DNA from: Actinoplanes sp. M2I2
GTDB lineage: Bacteria > Actinomycetota > Actinomycetes > Mycobacteriales > Micromonosporaceae
Direction: 5' to 3'
Assembly (NCBI RefSeq): GCF_023544445.1
Contig: NZ_JALPVJ010000014.1
Span: 1-64,000 of the forward strand
Length of the DNA: 64,000 bases
The notes below the pieces were generated by a model. It did not search any database and was not told where the DNA came from. It saw only the letters and a list, made by a program, of their open reading frames with translations. A program made the translations under genes and the position numbers. Positions 51,090 through 59,469 of this stretch are shown piece by piece. Numbering within the stretch: the stretch's first letter is position 1; every line of letters begins with the position of its first letter.

Positions 51090-52094
51090 TCAGCGCGGCC
51101 GGGCGCCGGGCGGGCGGACCCGGGCGGTCGAGTCGCGCACCACCAGGCGTACGGGAAGGACGAGCGGACGGCCGCTGGGCTTGGCTCCCTGGGCCACGGC
51201 GATGCAGTTCTGCATGCCGGTGAAGCCCATCCGGTAGAGCGGCGACGCGATGGTCGTGAGCTGCGGCTCGACCAGCTCGTCGAAGATGATGTTGTCGAAG
51301 CCGACGACGCTGACCTGCTCCGGAACGGCCACCCCGAGCCGGCTCAGGCCCTTGACGATGCCGATCGCGAGCTGGTCGTTGTAGGCCTGCACGGCCGTCG
51401 AGTCGCTCTCGACCACGCGGTGGGCGGCGCTCAACCCGGCCAGCACCGTCGGCTCGTACGGTCCCAGCCGCCGGGCCTCCAGGCCGAGATCGGCCGTCGA
51501 CTGCCGCAACGCCCGCCACCGTACGCCGTCCGACCAGCTCGTCTCCGGCCCGGCCACGTACGTGATCCGGTCGTGCCCGAGCGACGCCAGGTGCTCGACG
51601 GCCCGGCGGATGCCCCGCTCGGCGTCGTTGAGCACGCAGCTGGCCTCCGGGATGATCCGGTTGAGCAGCACGACGGCCTTCTGCTTGGCCACCATGCGCA
51701 GCGCCGAGTCGGTCATCCGCGAGCTCGCGATCACCACGCCGTCCACCTGAGCCAGCTCCTGCTCGATGGTGTGTCGCTCGACCTTGGGAGACTCGTTGGT
51801 GTGCGACAAGATCAGCTGGTAACCCGCCTCCCGCGCGGCCTCGTACGCGCCCTTGATGATGTCGCCGTAGAACGGGTTAGTGACATCGGCGACGACCAGC
51901 GCGATCGCGTGCTGCACGGCGCCGCCCCGGGGCTGAAGGGCGATCGCCGACCGGTAGCCGAGCTTCTCCGCCGCCTCGAAGATGCGCTTAGCGGTGTCCG
52001 CGTTGACCCGCCCCGGACGCGCGTAGGCCCGCGACACGGTCGAGGCCGCCACCCCCGCCTCGCGCGCCACGTCGTAGATCGTCGGGCGACTCAT
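51090..52094 (-). CDS. LacI-family transcriptional regulator
   Basis: The 334-residue repressor has the LacI headpiece (TIYDVAREAGVAASTVSRAYA, hinge helix near 50) and a periplasmic-binding-type effector domain (IALVVADVTNPFYGDIIKGA, VDGVVIASSRMTD, VVGFDNIIFDELVEPQLTTI). It converges on larA with a 21-base gap and closes the cluster. It is the likely reader of the TGGCAA-N4-TTGCCA operators. The shortened name is withheld because the effector is unknown. Confidence 0.92.
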   Translation of the reverse strand: MSRPTIYDVAREAGVAASTVSRAYARPGRVNADTAKRIFEAAEKLGYRSAIALQPRGGAVQHAIALVVADVTNPFYGDIIKGAYEAAREAGYQLILSHTNESPKVERHTIEQELAQVDGVVIASSRMTDSALRMVAKQKAVVLLNRIIPEASCVLNDAERGIRRAVEHLASLGHDRITYVAGPETSWSDGVRWRALRQSTADLGLEARRLGPYEPTVLAGLSAAHRVVESDSTAVQAYNDQLAIGIVKGLSRLGVAVPEQVSVVGFDNIIFDELVEPQLTTIASPLYRMGFTGMQNCIAVAQGAKPSGRPLVLPVRLVVRDSTARVRPPGARPR

Positions 52095-52115
52095 GACCAG
52101 GATGTTAAGTCGGTC

Positions 52116-53219
52116 ATCGTTCGCACAACAGCCCTCGCCGTCGCGGCCACCTCCGCGCTGCTCCTCGCGCCCCCGGCCGCCGCCTCCGCCTCGGCCGCAC
52201 CGGCCCGGGTGTGCGCCATCCGCGACGAGCGACTCGACGAGCTCTCCGGCCTGGTGGCCACCGCCGGCGGCTACGTCGCCGTGAACGACGGGTCGGACGT
52301 CGCCGACCGCCGCCGGATCTTCTTCCTGGACGGTTCGTGCCGGGTCACGCGCACAGTGCGCTACCCCTCAAGGCCCCGCGACACCGAAGATCTGGGCCGC
52401 GCGGCCGACGGCACCCTGTGGGTGGCCGACATCGGCGACAACAGCGGCATCCGTACGACGGTCGCGCTGTGGAAGCTGACACCGGGAGCCGCCCGCCCGG
52501 TCCTGCACCGCCTGGCCTACCCCGACGGCGCCCACGACGCCGAGGCCGTGTTGGTGCCGCCGACCGGCAACCCCGTCGTCGTCACCAAGAGCGGCGGAAC
52601 GGCCGGGATCTACGTCGTGCCCGGCCCGCTGCGACCGGGGTCGACCGCCGCGCTGCGCCGGGCCGGCGAGGTCACGGTGCCGCTGACCAGCACGAGCAAC
52701 CCGTTCTCGTTCCTCGGGCGGGCGGTCGTCACCGGCGGGGCCACCTCACCCGACGGCCGCCACGTGGTGCTGCGCACCTACGCCGACGCCTTCGAGTACG
52801 ACGTGACCGACGGCGACGTGGCCGGAGCCCTGAGCGGCCGGCCGCGGCAGATCGCCCTGCCCGACGAACCGCAGGGCGAGTCGGTCACCTACAGCGCGGA
52901 CGGGCGCTCGCTGCTGACCGTGTCGGAGACCTCGGACGAGCCGGCGGGGACCCGGCCGGTGATCCTCCGCTATCCCCTGCCCGACCGTCCGGCCGCCGCC
53001 GCACCGGGGAGCTCGGCGCCGGCCGCCGGGTCGCCGTCTGCGCCGACGGTCGATCCGCCGAGCGCGCCGGCCGCGGGTTCGCCGTCGGCTGCGGTGGCTG
53101 GATCGCCCGTCGCGGGGAGGTCGTCCTTCAATTACCTGGCCGTTGTCGCCGGGGCAGTCGTGGTGATCGGGGTGGCGCTCGCGGCGATCCTGGTCCGCGG
53201 GCGCCGCCGGCGGGGATGA
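52116..53219 (+). CDS. Secreted, C-terminally anchored propeller-like protein; start unclear
   Basis: The frame of about 367 residues encodes a signal peptide (IVRTTALAVAATSALLLAPP, cleaved near ASASAAP). A beta-propeller-like domain follows (DERLDELSGLVAT, DTEDLGRAADGTLWVADIGD, ESVTYSADGRSLLTVSETSD). Then come a Ser/Pro/Ala linker from residue 290 or so and a C-terminal membrane helix with RGRRRRG. No ATG, GTG or TTG lies in frame upstream of the signal peptide; ATC at 52116 follows TTAAGT by 5 bases, and ATG codons at 52093 and 52102 are in another frame. Either a frameshift at the 5' end or a rare start is involved. Confidence 0.65.
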   Translation: MVRTTALAVAATSALLLAPPAAASASAAPARVCAIRDERLDELSGLVATAGGYVAVNDGSDVADRRRIFFLDGSCRVTRTVRYPSRPRDTEDLGRAADGTLWVADIGDNSGIRTTVALWKLTPGAARPVLHRLAYPDGAHDAEAVLVPPTGNPVVVTKSGGTAGIYVVPGPLRPGSTAALRRAGEVTVPLTSTSNPFSFLGRAVVTGGATSPDGRHVVLRTYADAFEYDVTDGDVAGALSGRPRQIALPDEPQGESVTYSADGRSLLTVSETSDEPAGTRPVILRYPLPDRPAAAAPGSSAPAAGSPSAPTVDPPSAPAAGSPSAAVAGSPVAGRSSFNYLAVVAGAVVVIGVALAAILVRGRRRRG

Positions 53220-53601
53220 CGACCGCGCTGGATGTCCCGCTGCTTGTTGGCCGATCGCTTCTGCTTGCTGCCGGCGCTCATCCACGGCGCCGCCACACCG
53301 CTGCGCCTGGCCGCACCGCACCGCTGCGCCCAACCACACCGCTGCGCCCCGCTGTGCCCCGCCGGACCGCATCGCTGTGCCTCGGCCGCACCGCTGCGCC
53401 CGTCACACCGCCTAAAACATCCTAGGAGGCTAGGTTGAGCATGCTGGCGACGAGACGTTTTCACCCGCAGGCACAAGCACCGGCCGCAGGCGTCGGAGTA
53501 GCCACGCCGCGGCGAAGCGGCTGGCAGCCGCCAACATTCCGGTCATGACCACGATGTCGGCGGCTGCCACGACTGTCGCCCGGTGGCAGCCGCGACCCGT
53601 C
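53220..53601. other. Intergenic stretch with degenerate short repeats
   Basis: ACCGCTGCGCC recurs about seven times between 53285 and 53412 at irregular spacing near 21 bases. CCTAG-GAGG-CTAGG at about 53422-53435 is a small palindrome of the kind bound by GntR regulators. No gene is supported. Confidence 0.5.
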
Positions 53602-55272
53602 TCAGACGGGCGGATTCTCCGGTGAAAGACCTTGGACGCGGGCGACGCCGCGCACCGCGCTGCCCGGCGTGGGGGGCACCGCGCTACCCGGCGCGGGAGG
53701 CACCGCGCTACCCGGCGCGGGAGGCACCGCGCTACCCGGCGCGGGAGGCACCGCGCTACCCGGCGCGGGAGGCACCGCGCTACCCGGCGCGGGAGGCACC
53801 GCGCTACCCCGAGCGGAAGGAACCGCGCTACCCCGAGCGGCAGGCGCCGCACTACCCGCGGGCGGCGCGAAATCCCGGGCCGCCGGGGACGGCGGGCCGA
53901 CGTGGACGGGCGCGCTGCCGCTCACCGGCGCCGCGCCCCCGTAGGTGCCGCCAACCGCGGCGACGCCGGAAGCGGCGCCGGCCACCGGCGCGATTCCCGA
54001 GGCGGGCCCGGCCGACCGCAACTGCTCCGTCGGCGCCGATGCGGCCGCGGGAAGGTCGACGCCGGCGGAGTCAGGCTGCGCCGAGGCGCCGGCGGCCGGG
54101 CTGACCGGCGTACCCGGGGAGGCCGCGACCGGGCCGAGCACCGCGACCGGGGCGCCGGCGCCGGCCAGGGCCGGCGTGGCGGCGGGCCAGAACGAGGCCT
54201 TGCGCTTGGCCGAGACGTCCTCGACCCAGCCGAAGAGCAGCACCGCGCCCAGCACCAGGACCGCCTCGAGCACGAGCATCCAGACCACGTACTGGAAGGT
54301 CGCCCACGGCACCTCGTAGTGCTCGAGCACCAGCACGCCCACCGAGATGAGCGGGAAGTGCCACAGGTAGATCGTGATGGCCCGGGCGTTGATCACGCGG
54401 ACCGACTCGGACACCCACTTCCAGCTGGCCCGGTCGAGGACGGCCAGGGTGGGGCGGAAGCGCAGCACGATCAGGACGAACGCCAGCGACCACAGCGTGC
54501 GGGCGATCGGCACCTCGTTCAGGTCGAAGCCCCAGTCGGAGCGGTGGGTGAACAGCCAGTAGAGGCCCACGCCGCCGACCGCGGTCACCACCGCGACCCA
54601 GGCGGCGGCCGGCAGCCGGTGCAGGCGGCCGTCGCGGTGGGCGAAACCGGCGATCCAGCAGGCCGCGTACGTGACGAAGTCCCACATGATGCCGTCGATC
54701 GGGTCGGGCAGGCGGAACCCGGTCAAGGTCAGCGCCGCGAGCGCGGCCAGCGGCAGCACCACCATGGCCCAGCCGAGCTTCTTGTAGGCGAAGTACAGGA
54801 GCGGCGACACCAGGACGAAGATCAGGTACGCGCGGAGGTACCAGAGCACCTCCCAGAACGGCTCACCCCACGAGCTGCCCGGAGGGTCCTCGAGCGGGAA
54901 CAGCCAGAAGATCAGGTTGAGCTTGTGCAGCGGGTGGTCGGGGTCGGTGGTCGACCAGCCGTGCCAGAACATGATCGGCAGGGCCACCGCGGCGAAGGTC
55001 CACAGCGCGGGCAGCAGGCGGCGGATGCGCGACCAGACGGCCTTGCGCGCGCCGGCCTTGGACAGCGACGCGGCCATCAGCGAGCCGGCGATGGCGAACA
55101 TGACGCCCATGGCCGGCAGCACGTAGGTCAGCCAGGCCCAGCCGAACGCGTGATAGACCACGACCCGCACGATGGCGAGTGCACGGAGAGTGTCGATGTA
55201 CCGGTTGCGAGGCGGCCTGGGCGCCGGTGGCGCCTCGGTCGCGGGCACGGCCGTAGCGGTACTTGCAGTCAT
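53602..55272 (-). CDS. Acyltransferase-3 (OafA-like) membrane protein with repeat tail
   Basis: The 556-residue protein has about ten membrane helices (residues 30-355), opening with NRYIDTLRALAIVRVVVYHAFGW, the conserved histidine of acyltransferase-3 enzymes. These O-acetylate or otherwise acylate cell-surface sugars. WHFPLISVGVLVLEHY near 315 is also typical. After residue 370 comes a roughly 190-residue tail rich in Ala, Pro and Gly, ending in six copies of an eight-residue unit (GSAVPPAP). The ATG at 55272 follows GGAGG. The tail may reach into the wall or cytoplasm; its side is not clear. Confidence 0.85.
   Translation of the reverse strand: MTASTATAVPATEAPPAPRPPRNRYIDTLRALAIVRVVVYHAFGWAWLTYVLPAMGVMFAIAGSLMAASLSKAGARKAVWSRIRRLLPALWTFAAVALPIMFWHGWSTTDPDHPLHKLNLIFWLFPLEDPPGSSWGEPFWEVLWYLRAYLIFVLVSPLLYFAYKKLGWAMVVLPLAALAALTLTGFRLPDPIDGIMWDFVTYAACWIAGFAHRDGRLHRLPAAAWVAVVTAVGGVGLYWLFTHRSDWGFDLNEVPIARTLWSLAFVLIVLRFRPTLAVLDRASWKWVSESVRVINARAITIYLWHFPLISVGVLVLEHYEVPWATFQYVVWMLVLEAVLVLGAVLLFGWVEDVSAKRKASFWPAATPALAGAGAPVAVLGPVAASPGTPVSPAAGASAQPDSAGVDLPAAASAPTEQLRSAGPASGIAPVAGAASGVAAVGGTYGGAAPVSGSAPVHVGPPSPAARDFAPPAGSAAPAARGSAVPSARGSAVPPAPGSAVPPAPGSAVPPAPGSAVPPAPGSAVPPAPGSAVPPTPGSAVRGVARVQGLSPENPPV
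53660..53830 (-). repeat. 24-bp in-frame repeat at the acyltransferase C-terminus
   Basis: About six near-identical 24-bp units (GCGGGAGGCACCGCGCTACC plus CGGC) run from about 53676 to 53812, coding GSAVPPAP on the minus strand; flanking units have drifted. Confidence 0.9.
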
Positions 55273-55561
55273 GGGGTGAGCCTCCGCCACGGGGTCGTGA
55301 TCACACAGCTCTCGTACTCGATCATGGCGGCGACCTGCTCGGAAACCACCGGATGCGGCCGGGCAGCCGTCCGTCCGGTCAGGTTCGGATGGCCGACCGG
55401 TAGCCTGTTTTCACCGCTGTCGACCCAGCTCGGCTGCCCCACCCGGCGTCGGCCGACCCGCAGAGCGCCATCACGCACTGTGACAGTGACCACAACGGCC
55501 GCCCGGGCTGGACACCGGCGCCGGCGGACCGGGCTCAGGTCGTACGCGGCTGCGAGCTAAA
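55273..55561. other. Intergenic stretch between divergent genes
   Basis: This space holds the acyltransferase leader. No domain-bearing frame or clear hairpin was seen; the AT-richer part near 55300-55350 probably contains the acyltransferase promoter. Confidence 0.4.
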
Positions 55562-55586
55562 AAGTGTCGTACCCCCGGGCTAGGTT
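55562..55586 (+). promoter_or_regulatory. RecA-NDp/PafBC-like promoter of the small gene
   Basis: AAGTGTCGTAC (55562-55572), 8 bases, then TAGGTT (55581-55586). The same 11-mer and spacing precede the DUF222/HNH gene. The -10 box fits TAnnnT exactly and the upstream box matches TTGTCRGTG only in its TGTCG core. Confidence 0.5.
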
Positions 55587-55639
55587 CAACGATGAGTTAC
55601 GGCAGTCCCATCGGTCCCACTGTCGAGGAGGAGATCACG

Positions 55640-55912
55640 ATGAAGTCCTTTCTGACCGCCGCTCGCGCCGAAGCCCTGTTCACGAGCCCGATCGCCACGG
55701 GCAGCCGACCCTCGTTCGACGTGGTCGACGACGCCATCCGCATAGCGGTGCGTGACCATCAGGGCGTCCGCGGTTGCGCGGCCGACGTCGCCGGGGAGTA
55801 CGGCGACCATCCCGAGCTCGCCGCCCCTCGCATGCGCTGGGCCCGCCGCCTGGTCGAGGAGCTGTATGCGGCCCGGCCGGGCCACCGCCGCGGCTGGGCC
55901 CTGGTGGCATAG
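55640..55912 (+). CDS. Small conserved-looking cytoplasmic protein, unknown function
   Basis: The 90-residue protein begins MKSFLTAARAEALFTSP and continues ATGSRPSFDVVDDAIRIAV, GVRGCAADVAGEYGDHPELA and RMRWARRLVEELYAARP. It looks like a compact helical protein of a kind common in Micromonosporaceae, but I cannot assign a function. ATG at 55640 has GGAGGAG 6 bases upstream; an in-frame ATG at 55592 lies 5 bases past the -10 box and would give a leaderless 106-residue form. Its promoter suggests induction with DNA damage. Confidence 0.6.
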   Translation: MKSFLTAARAEALFTSPIATGSRPSFDVVDDAIRIAVRDHQGVRGCAADVAGEYGDHPELAAPRMRWARRLVEELYAARPGHRRGWALVA

Positions 55913-55922
55913 CGGGCACGCC

Positions 55923-55985
55923 CTAAGCGGTGGTGGCGATGCCGCCGTCGACGGGGATGATGGCGCCCGTCTCACCCGATCGCCA
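55923..55985 (-). pseudogene. C-terminal remnant of an SDR gene
   Basis: Read leftward the sequence gives SGETGAIIPVDGGIATTA and a TAG at 55923, the standard C-terminal signature of classical SDR enzymes (TGxxxPVDGG). No SDR sequence continues upstream. It is a fragment left between the small gene and the response regulator. Confidence 0.6.
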
Positions 55986-56059
55986 GGCCCTCGATCTCCT
56001 GGCCGGCTGGACCAGCTCGACGGCACTCGAGCACTGAGTCACCGGCCGGGCGCGGATGG

Positions 56060-56722
56060 TCAGCGGCGGCGGGGCGTCACCAGCCCCGACTCGTAGGCCC
56101 AGACGACGAGCTGGGCGCGGTCGCGGCAGTGCAGCTTGGTCATCGCGCGGTTGATGTGGGTCTTGGCGGTCAGCGGGCTGATCACCAGGCGGCCGGCGAT
56201 CTCCTCGTTGCTCAGCCCGCGGGCGACCAGTTCGACCATCTCCTGCTCGCGGGCGGTCAGCACCTCGCGGCCGGCCGCCGGGTGGGTGGGCGGCCGGGTG
56301 CTGACGAACTCGCTGATCAGCGTCCGGGTGACGCCGGGGGCGAGCAGCGCGTCGCCCCGGGCCACGACGGCGATGGCCTGCAGCAGATCGGCCGGGTCGG
56401 CGTCCTTGAGCAGGAACCCGCTGGCCCCGGCCCGCAAGGCGGCGAAGACGTATGCGTCCAGCCCGTAGTTGGTGAGCATGAGGACGCGGACCTCCGCGAG
56501 GGCGGGGTCGGCCGCGATGCGCCGGGTGGCCTCGATGCCGTCGAGGACCGGCATCTGCACGTCCATCAGCACGACGTCCGGCGTCAGCCGCCGGGCGAGC
56601 TCGACCGCGCCTCCGCCGTCGCCCGCCTCGCCGACGACCTCGAGATCGTCCTCGGCCTCCAGCAGGGCCCGGAACCCGGCCCGCATCAGCGCCTGATCGT
56701 CGGCCAGCACCACCCGGATCAT
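56060..56722 (-). CDS. NarL/LuxR-type response regulator
   Basis: The 220-residue protein has a receiver domain (MIRVVLADDQALMRAGFRAL, phosphoacceptor aspartate in DVVLMDVQMPVLDG, then LMLTNYGLDAYVFAALRAGA). A LuxR helix-turn-helix follows (LTAREQEMVELVARGLSNEEIA, LVISPLTAKTHINRAM). The ATG at 56722 starts the conserved MIRVVLADD; no strong ribosome site is visible. It is encoded 46 bases downstream of its sensor kinase and forms a two-component pair with it. Confidence 0.93.
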   Translation of the reverse strand: MIRVVLADDQALMRAGFRALLEAEDDLEVVGEAGDGGGAVELARRLTPDVVLMDVQMPVLDGIEATRRIAADPALAEVRVLMLTNYGLDAYVFAALRAGASGFLLKDADPADLLQAIAVVARGDALLAPGVTRTLISEFVSTRPPTHPAAGREVLTAREQEMVELVARGLSNEEIAGRLVISPLTAKTHINRAMTKLHCRDRAQLVVWAYESGLVTPRRR

Positions 56723-56768
56723 GCGGCACCGCAAGCCATTCGGCCGCCGTGGGCCGGTCCGAAGGGGA

Positions 56769-57899
56769 TCACGCGATGCCGTCCAGCGGGAAGGTGGCCC
56801 GTACGGCGAAACCGCCGCCGTCGCGGTGGGCTGCCCGCAGGGTGCCGCCCAGCCCGGTGACCCGTTCCCGCATGCCGTTGAGCCCCACGCCCGGCGTCAC
56901 CGGCCGGGCCGCCGTCGCCTGCCCGTCGTCGGTCACCGACACGGTCAGCCGGGCCGGCGCGTAGTCCACGTGCACCTCGGCGGTGGCCGCCCCGGCGTGC
57001 CGGGCGATGTTGGTGAGGGCCTCCTGCACCACGCGGTAGCCGGCCCGGTCGACCTCGGCCGGCAGGTCCGCGGGGGCGCCGGTGACCGTCAGCCGCACCG
57101 GAACCCCCGCCGCCCGGGTCCGTTCGGCCAGTTCGGCCACGCGTTCCAGCCCGGCCCGGTCCGGATCAGACGGTGTGCGCAGGACCTCCAGCGTCTCCCG
57201 GAGCTCGCGCATGGCCGCCCCACCGGCCTCCTGGATGGCCAGCAGCGCGGCCGACGGCTCCTCGCCGTGCTTGCGGGCCAGGTGGACGGCGATCCCGGCC
57301 TGCACCTTGATCACCGAGATGCTGTGGGTGAGCGAGTCGTGCAGGTCGCGGGCGATGCGCAGGCGCTCCTCCCCCGCGCGCCGCAACGCCACCTCCTCAC
57401 GGGTCTGTTCGGCGTCGGCCGCCCGCTGCTCGACCTGCTTCAGGTAGGCCCGGCGCTGCCGCGCGACCAGCCCCGCCACGTTGGCCGCGACGAACCAGCC
57501 GAGCAGCAGCGTCGTGCGTTCGACGACCTGGTGGCCGGGCCGGCCGGCCGGTGCGGCCGAGACGTCGTACGCGAGGAAGCCGCCCAGGAAGGCCAGGCTG
57601 GTGACCGCGGCGGCCGCCCGGTGGCCCCGCCACGCGGCGATGTAGACGGTCGCGAGGACGGCGAACGCGGCCGACACCCCGGCATGCACCCGCACGTGCA
57701 GGGCCAGCATGGACGCGGCCACGACGAGCAGCGCGGGCACCGGGACGCGGCGGCACACCCCGAGCGCCGCCGCCATCAGCACGACGAGGGCGACGTCGAG
57801 GGTCCGCACCGGACCGGCGTCCGGCGCGAGGGCCGCGTTGCCCAGCAGGAAACCGCCGAGGACGACGCCGCCGAGGAGGTAAGGCAGATCCGGGCGCAC
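56769..57899 (-). CDS. NarL-type (HisKA_3) sensor histidine kinase
   Basis: The roughly 376-residue kinase has four to five membrane helices (residues 5-150), the HisKA_3 box RIARDLHDSLTHSISVIKVQAG with the phosphoacceptor histidine, and an HATPase domain (VQEALTNIARHAGA, VTDDGQA, GLNGMRERV). GTG at 57899 (RPDLPYLLGGVVLGG) is chosen because ATG at 58046 would overlap the divergent AhpD-like start codon; the true start is uncertain. It pairs with the response regulator. The divergent AhpD-like/multicopper-oxidase genes are plausible targets. Confidence 0.88.
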   Translation of the reverse strand: MRPDLPYLLGGVVLGGFLLGNAALAPDAGPVRTLDVALVVLMAAALGVCRRVPVPALLVVAASMLALHVRVHAGVSAAFAVLATVYIAAWRGHRAAAAVTSLAFLGGFLAYDVSAAPAGRPGHQVVERTTLLLGWFVAANVAGLVARQRRAYLKQVEQRAADAEQTREEVALRRAGEERLRIARDLHDSLTHSISVIKVQAGIAVHLARKHGEEPSAALLAIQEAGGAAMRELRETLEVLRTPSDPDRAGLERVAELAERTRAAGVPVRLTVTGAPADLPAEVDRAGYRVVQEALTNIARHAGAATAEVHVDYAPARLTVSVTDDGQATAARPVTPGVGLNGMRERVTGLGGTLRAAHRDGGGFAVRATFPLDGIA

Positions 57900-58044
57900 C
57901 TTGGCACTGTAGGACGGCCGGCCCGCCGGTATCGTCCCGCCGGCGCGGTAGATCGGGCGTACTGCGGCCGCGGTATCCGGTCCCCGCGAAGTGCCTGCGG
58001 TGGCGGGACGCTTTCCCGGGCCGCCGGGCCGAGCATCGATTCCC

Positions 58045-59034
58045 ATGACATACCGTTTCTTCACCCCCTCGCTCGCCCGGGCGGCCACCGGCTCGACGGC
58101 GGAGGTCTACCGCCAGCTGCGCGAGGACTTCCTCGGACCGCTGCCGACCTTCCAGGCGCTCTCCGCCGCGCCCGAGATCCTGGCCCCGGCCTGGGCGCTG
58201 ATGCGGGAGGCGCTGCTCGCGGGCGGCGCCTCGCGGGTCGAGCGCGAACTCGTGGCCTCGGTGGTCTCGCGGGCCAACCGGTGCCGGTTCTGCGTCGACG
58301 CGCACGTGACGCTGCTGCACGCCCTCGGGGAGCACGGGCTGGCCGAGGTCATCGCCCGGGGTGATCCGCCGCCGCGGCCCCGGCACGCGACGCTCGCCGC
58401 GTGGGCGGCGGGCAGCCGCAGCCCGCGTGCCTCGCGATGGTCGAGCCCCTACTGTCCCGAGATCACCGGCACGCTGCTGGCGTTCCACTTCATCAACCGG
58501 GTCGTCTCGGCGCTGCTCGCCCCGGATCTGCTGCCGGGCGGCCTGCAGCGGTTCCCGGCGGTGCGCACCGCCGGCGGCCGGTTCTACGCCCGGACCGTAC
58601 GGGAACCCAAAGAACCCGGTCGCAGCCTGGCGCTTCTCGACGGCGGCGCCGCGACACCACCGGCGTGGGCCGGGGACAGCCCGGTCGGCGTGGCCTATGC
58701 GGCGTTGCGCGAGGCCGCCACGGACGGCGGCGAGCTGCTCAGCGAGGCCGCCCGCCACACCGTGGCCGCCACGGTGAGCTGGGCGGACGGGCGGCATCCG
58801 GAGCGGCCCGCCGAGTGGGCGACCGACCTGGTCCGCGATCTGCCGGGCCGCGACCGCGTGGGCGCCCGGATCGCGCTGCTGGCGGCGTTCGCCCCGGCCG
58901 CGATCACCCCGGGCGACGTCGCCCTGCGCCGGCTCACCCATCCGTCCGACGCCGATCTCGTACGGCTGGTCGCGTACGGCGCGATCGCGGCCACCGACCA
59001 CGTCGCCCGGGCCCTCGACCCGGCTCACCGTTAG
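58045..59034 (+). CDS. AhpD-like carboxymuconolactone decarboxylase-family protein
   Basis: The 329-residue protein carries the AhpD-type peroxidase motif ANRCRFCVDAHVTLLHALG (CxxCxxxH-like; C-x2-C with a following histidine) near residue 70. It has two CMD-like helical halves, the second degenerate (RVGARIALLAAFAPAAI). Such proteins reduce peroxides or thiols with partner disulfides, or have lost the activity. ATG at 58045 starts MTYRFFTPS. It precedes DUF6220 by 9 bases and so belongs to a three-gene operon with the oxidase. Confidence 0.8.
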   Translation: MTYRFFTPSLARAATGSTAEVYRQLREDFLGPLPTFQALSAAPEILAPAWALMREALLAGGASRVERELVASVVSRANRCRFCVDAHVTLLHALGEHGLAEVIARGDPPPRPRHATLAAWAAGSRSPRASRWSSPYCPEITGTLLAFHFINRVVSALLAPDLLPGGLQRFPAVRTAGGRFYARTVREPKEPGRSLALLDGGAATPPAWAGDSPVGVAYAALREAATDGGELLSEAARHTVAATVSWADGRHPERPAEWATDLVRDLPGRDRVGARIALLAAFAPAAITPGDVALRRLTHPSDADLVRLVAYGAIAATDHVARALDPAHR

Positions 59035-59043
59035 GCCGGCCTC

Positions 59044-59469
59044 ATGCGCAGAGCCTTCGTCGTCCTCAGCTCGATCACGCTCGCCGTCTTCGCGTTCCAG
59101 TTCGTCCTCGCCGCCGTCGGCGCCTTCACCGAACCGGCGAGCGAGGACGCGTACGCCTGGCACAGCATCACCGGCATGGCCGTGATCCCCGCCCTCACGC
59201 TGCTCACCACGCTGGCCGCCGCGCTCGCCCGGGCGCCGGGGCGGCTCATCGGCCTGGCGATCCTGCCGCTCGGCCTGACCCTGCTGCAGGCTCTGCTGGC
59301 CGCCCTGCCGGACGCGTTCGCCGACCCGGCCGGCGGCAGCACCACGCTCGGCCTGGTCTTCGGCGGGCTGCACGCCGTCAACGCGATCGTCGCCGTCCAC
59401 GTGGTCGTGGCCGTGGTCCGCGGGGCGAGCCGGCTGGACCGGCCCGTCGAGGCCGGGGTGGCGGGATGA
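59044..59469 (+). CDS. DUF6220-like membrane protein
   Basis: The 141-residue protein has four hydrophobic helices (AFVVLSSITLAVFAFQFVLA at the start, GMAVIPALTLLTTLAAAL, LIGLAILPLGLTLLQALLAA and GLHAVNAIVAVHVVVAVVRG). It resembles DUF6220 proteins, whose function is unknown. Histidines in helix 4 could bind haem or metal. It is coupled to the multicopper oxidase gene by an ATGA overlap at 59466. Confidence 0.7.
   Translation: MRRAFVVLSSITLAVFAFQFVLAAVGAFTEPASEDAYAWHSITGMAVIPALTLLTTLAAALARAPGRLIGLAILPLGLTLLQALLAALPDAFADPAGGSTTLGLVFGGLHAVNAIVAVHVVVAVVRGASRLDRPVEAGVAG

Noticed and set aside
53415..53440. Riboswitch or attachment site at CCTAG-GAGG-CTAGG
   Set aside because: Only a 5-bp stem and no adjacent gene in reach. 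At most it is a small operator.
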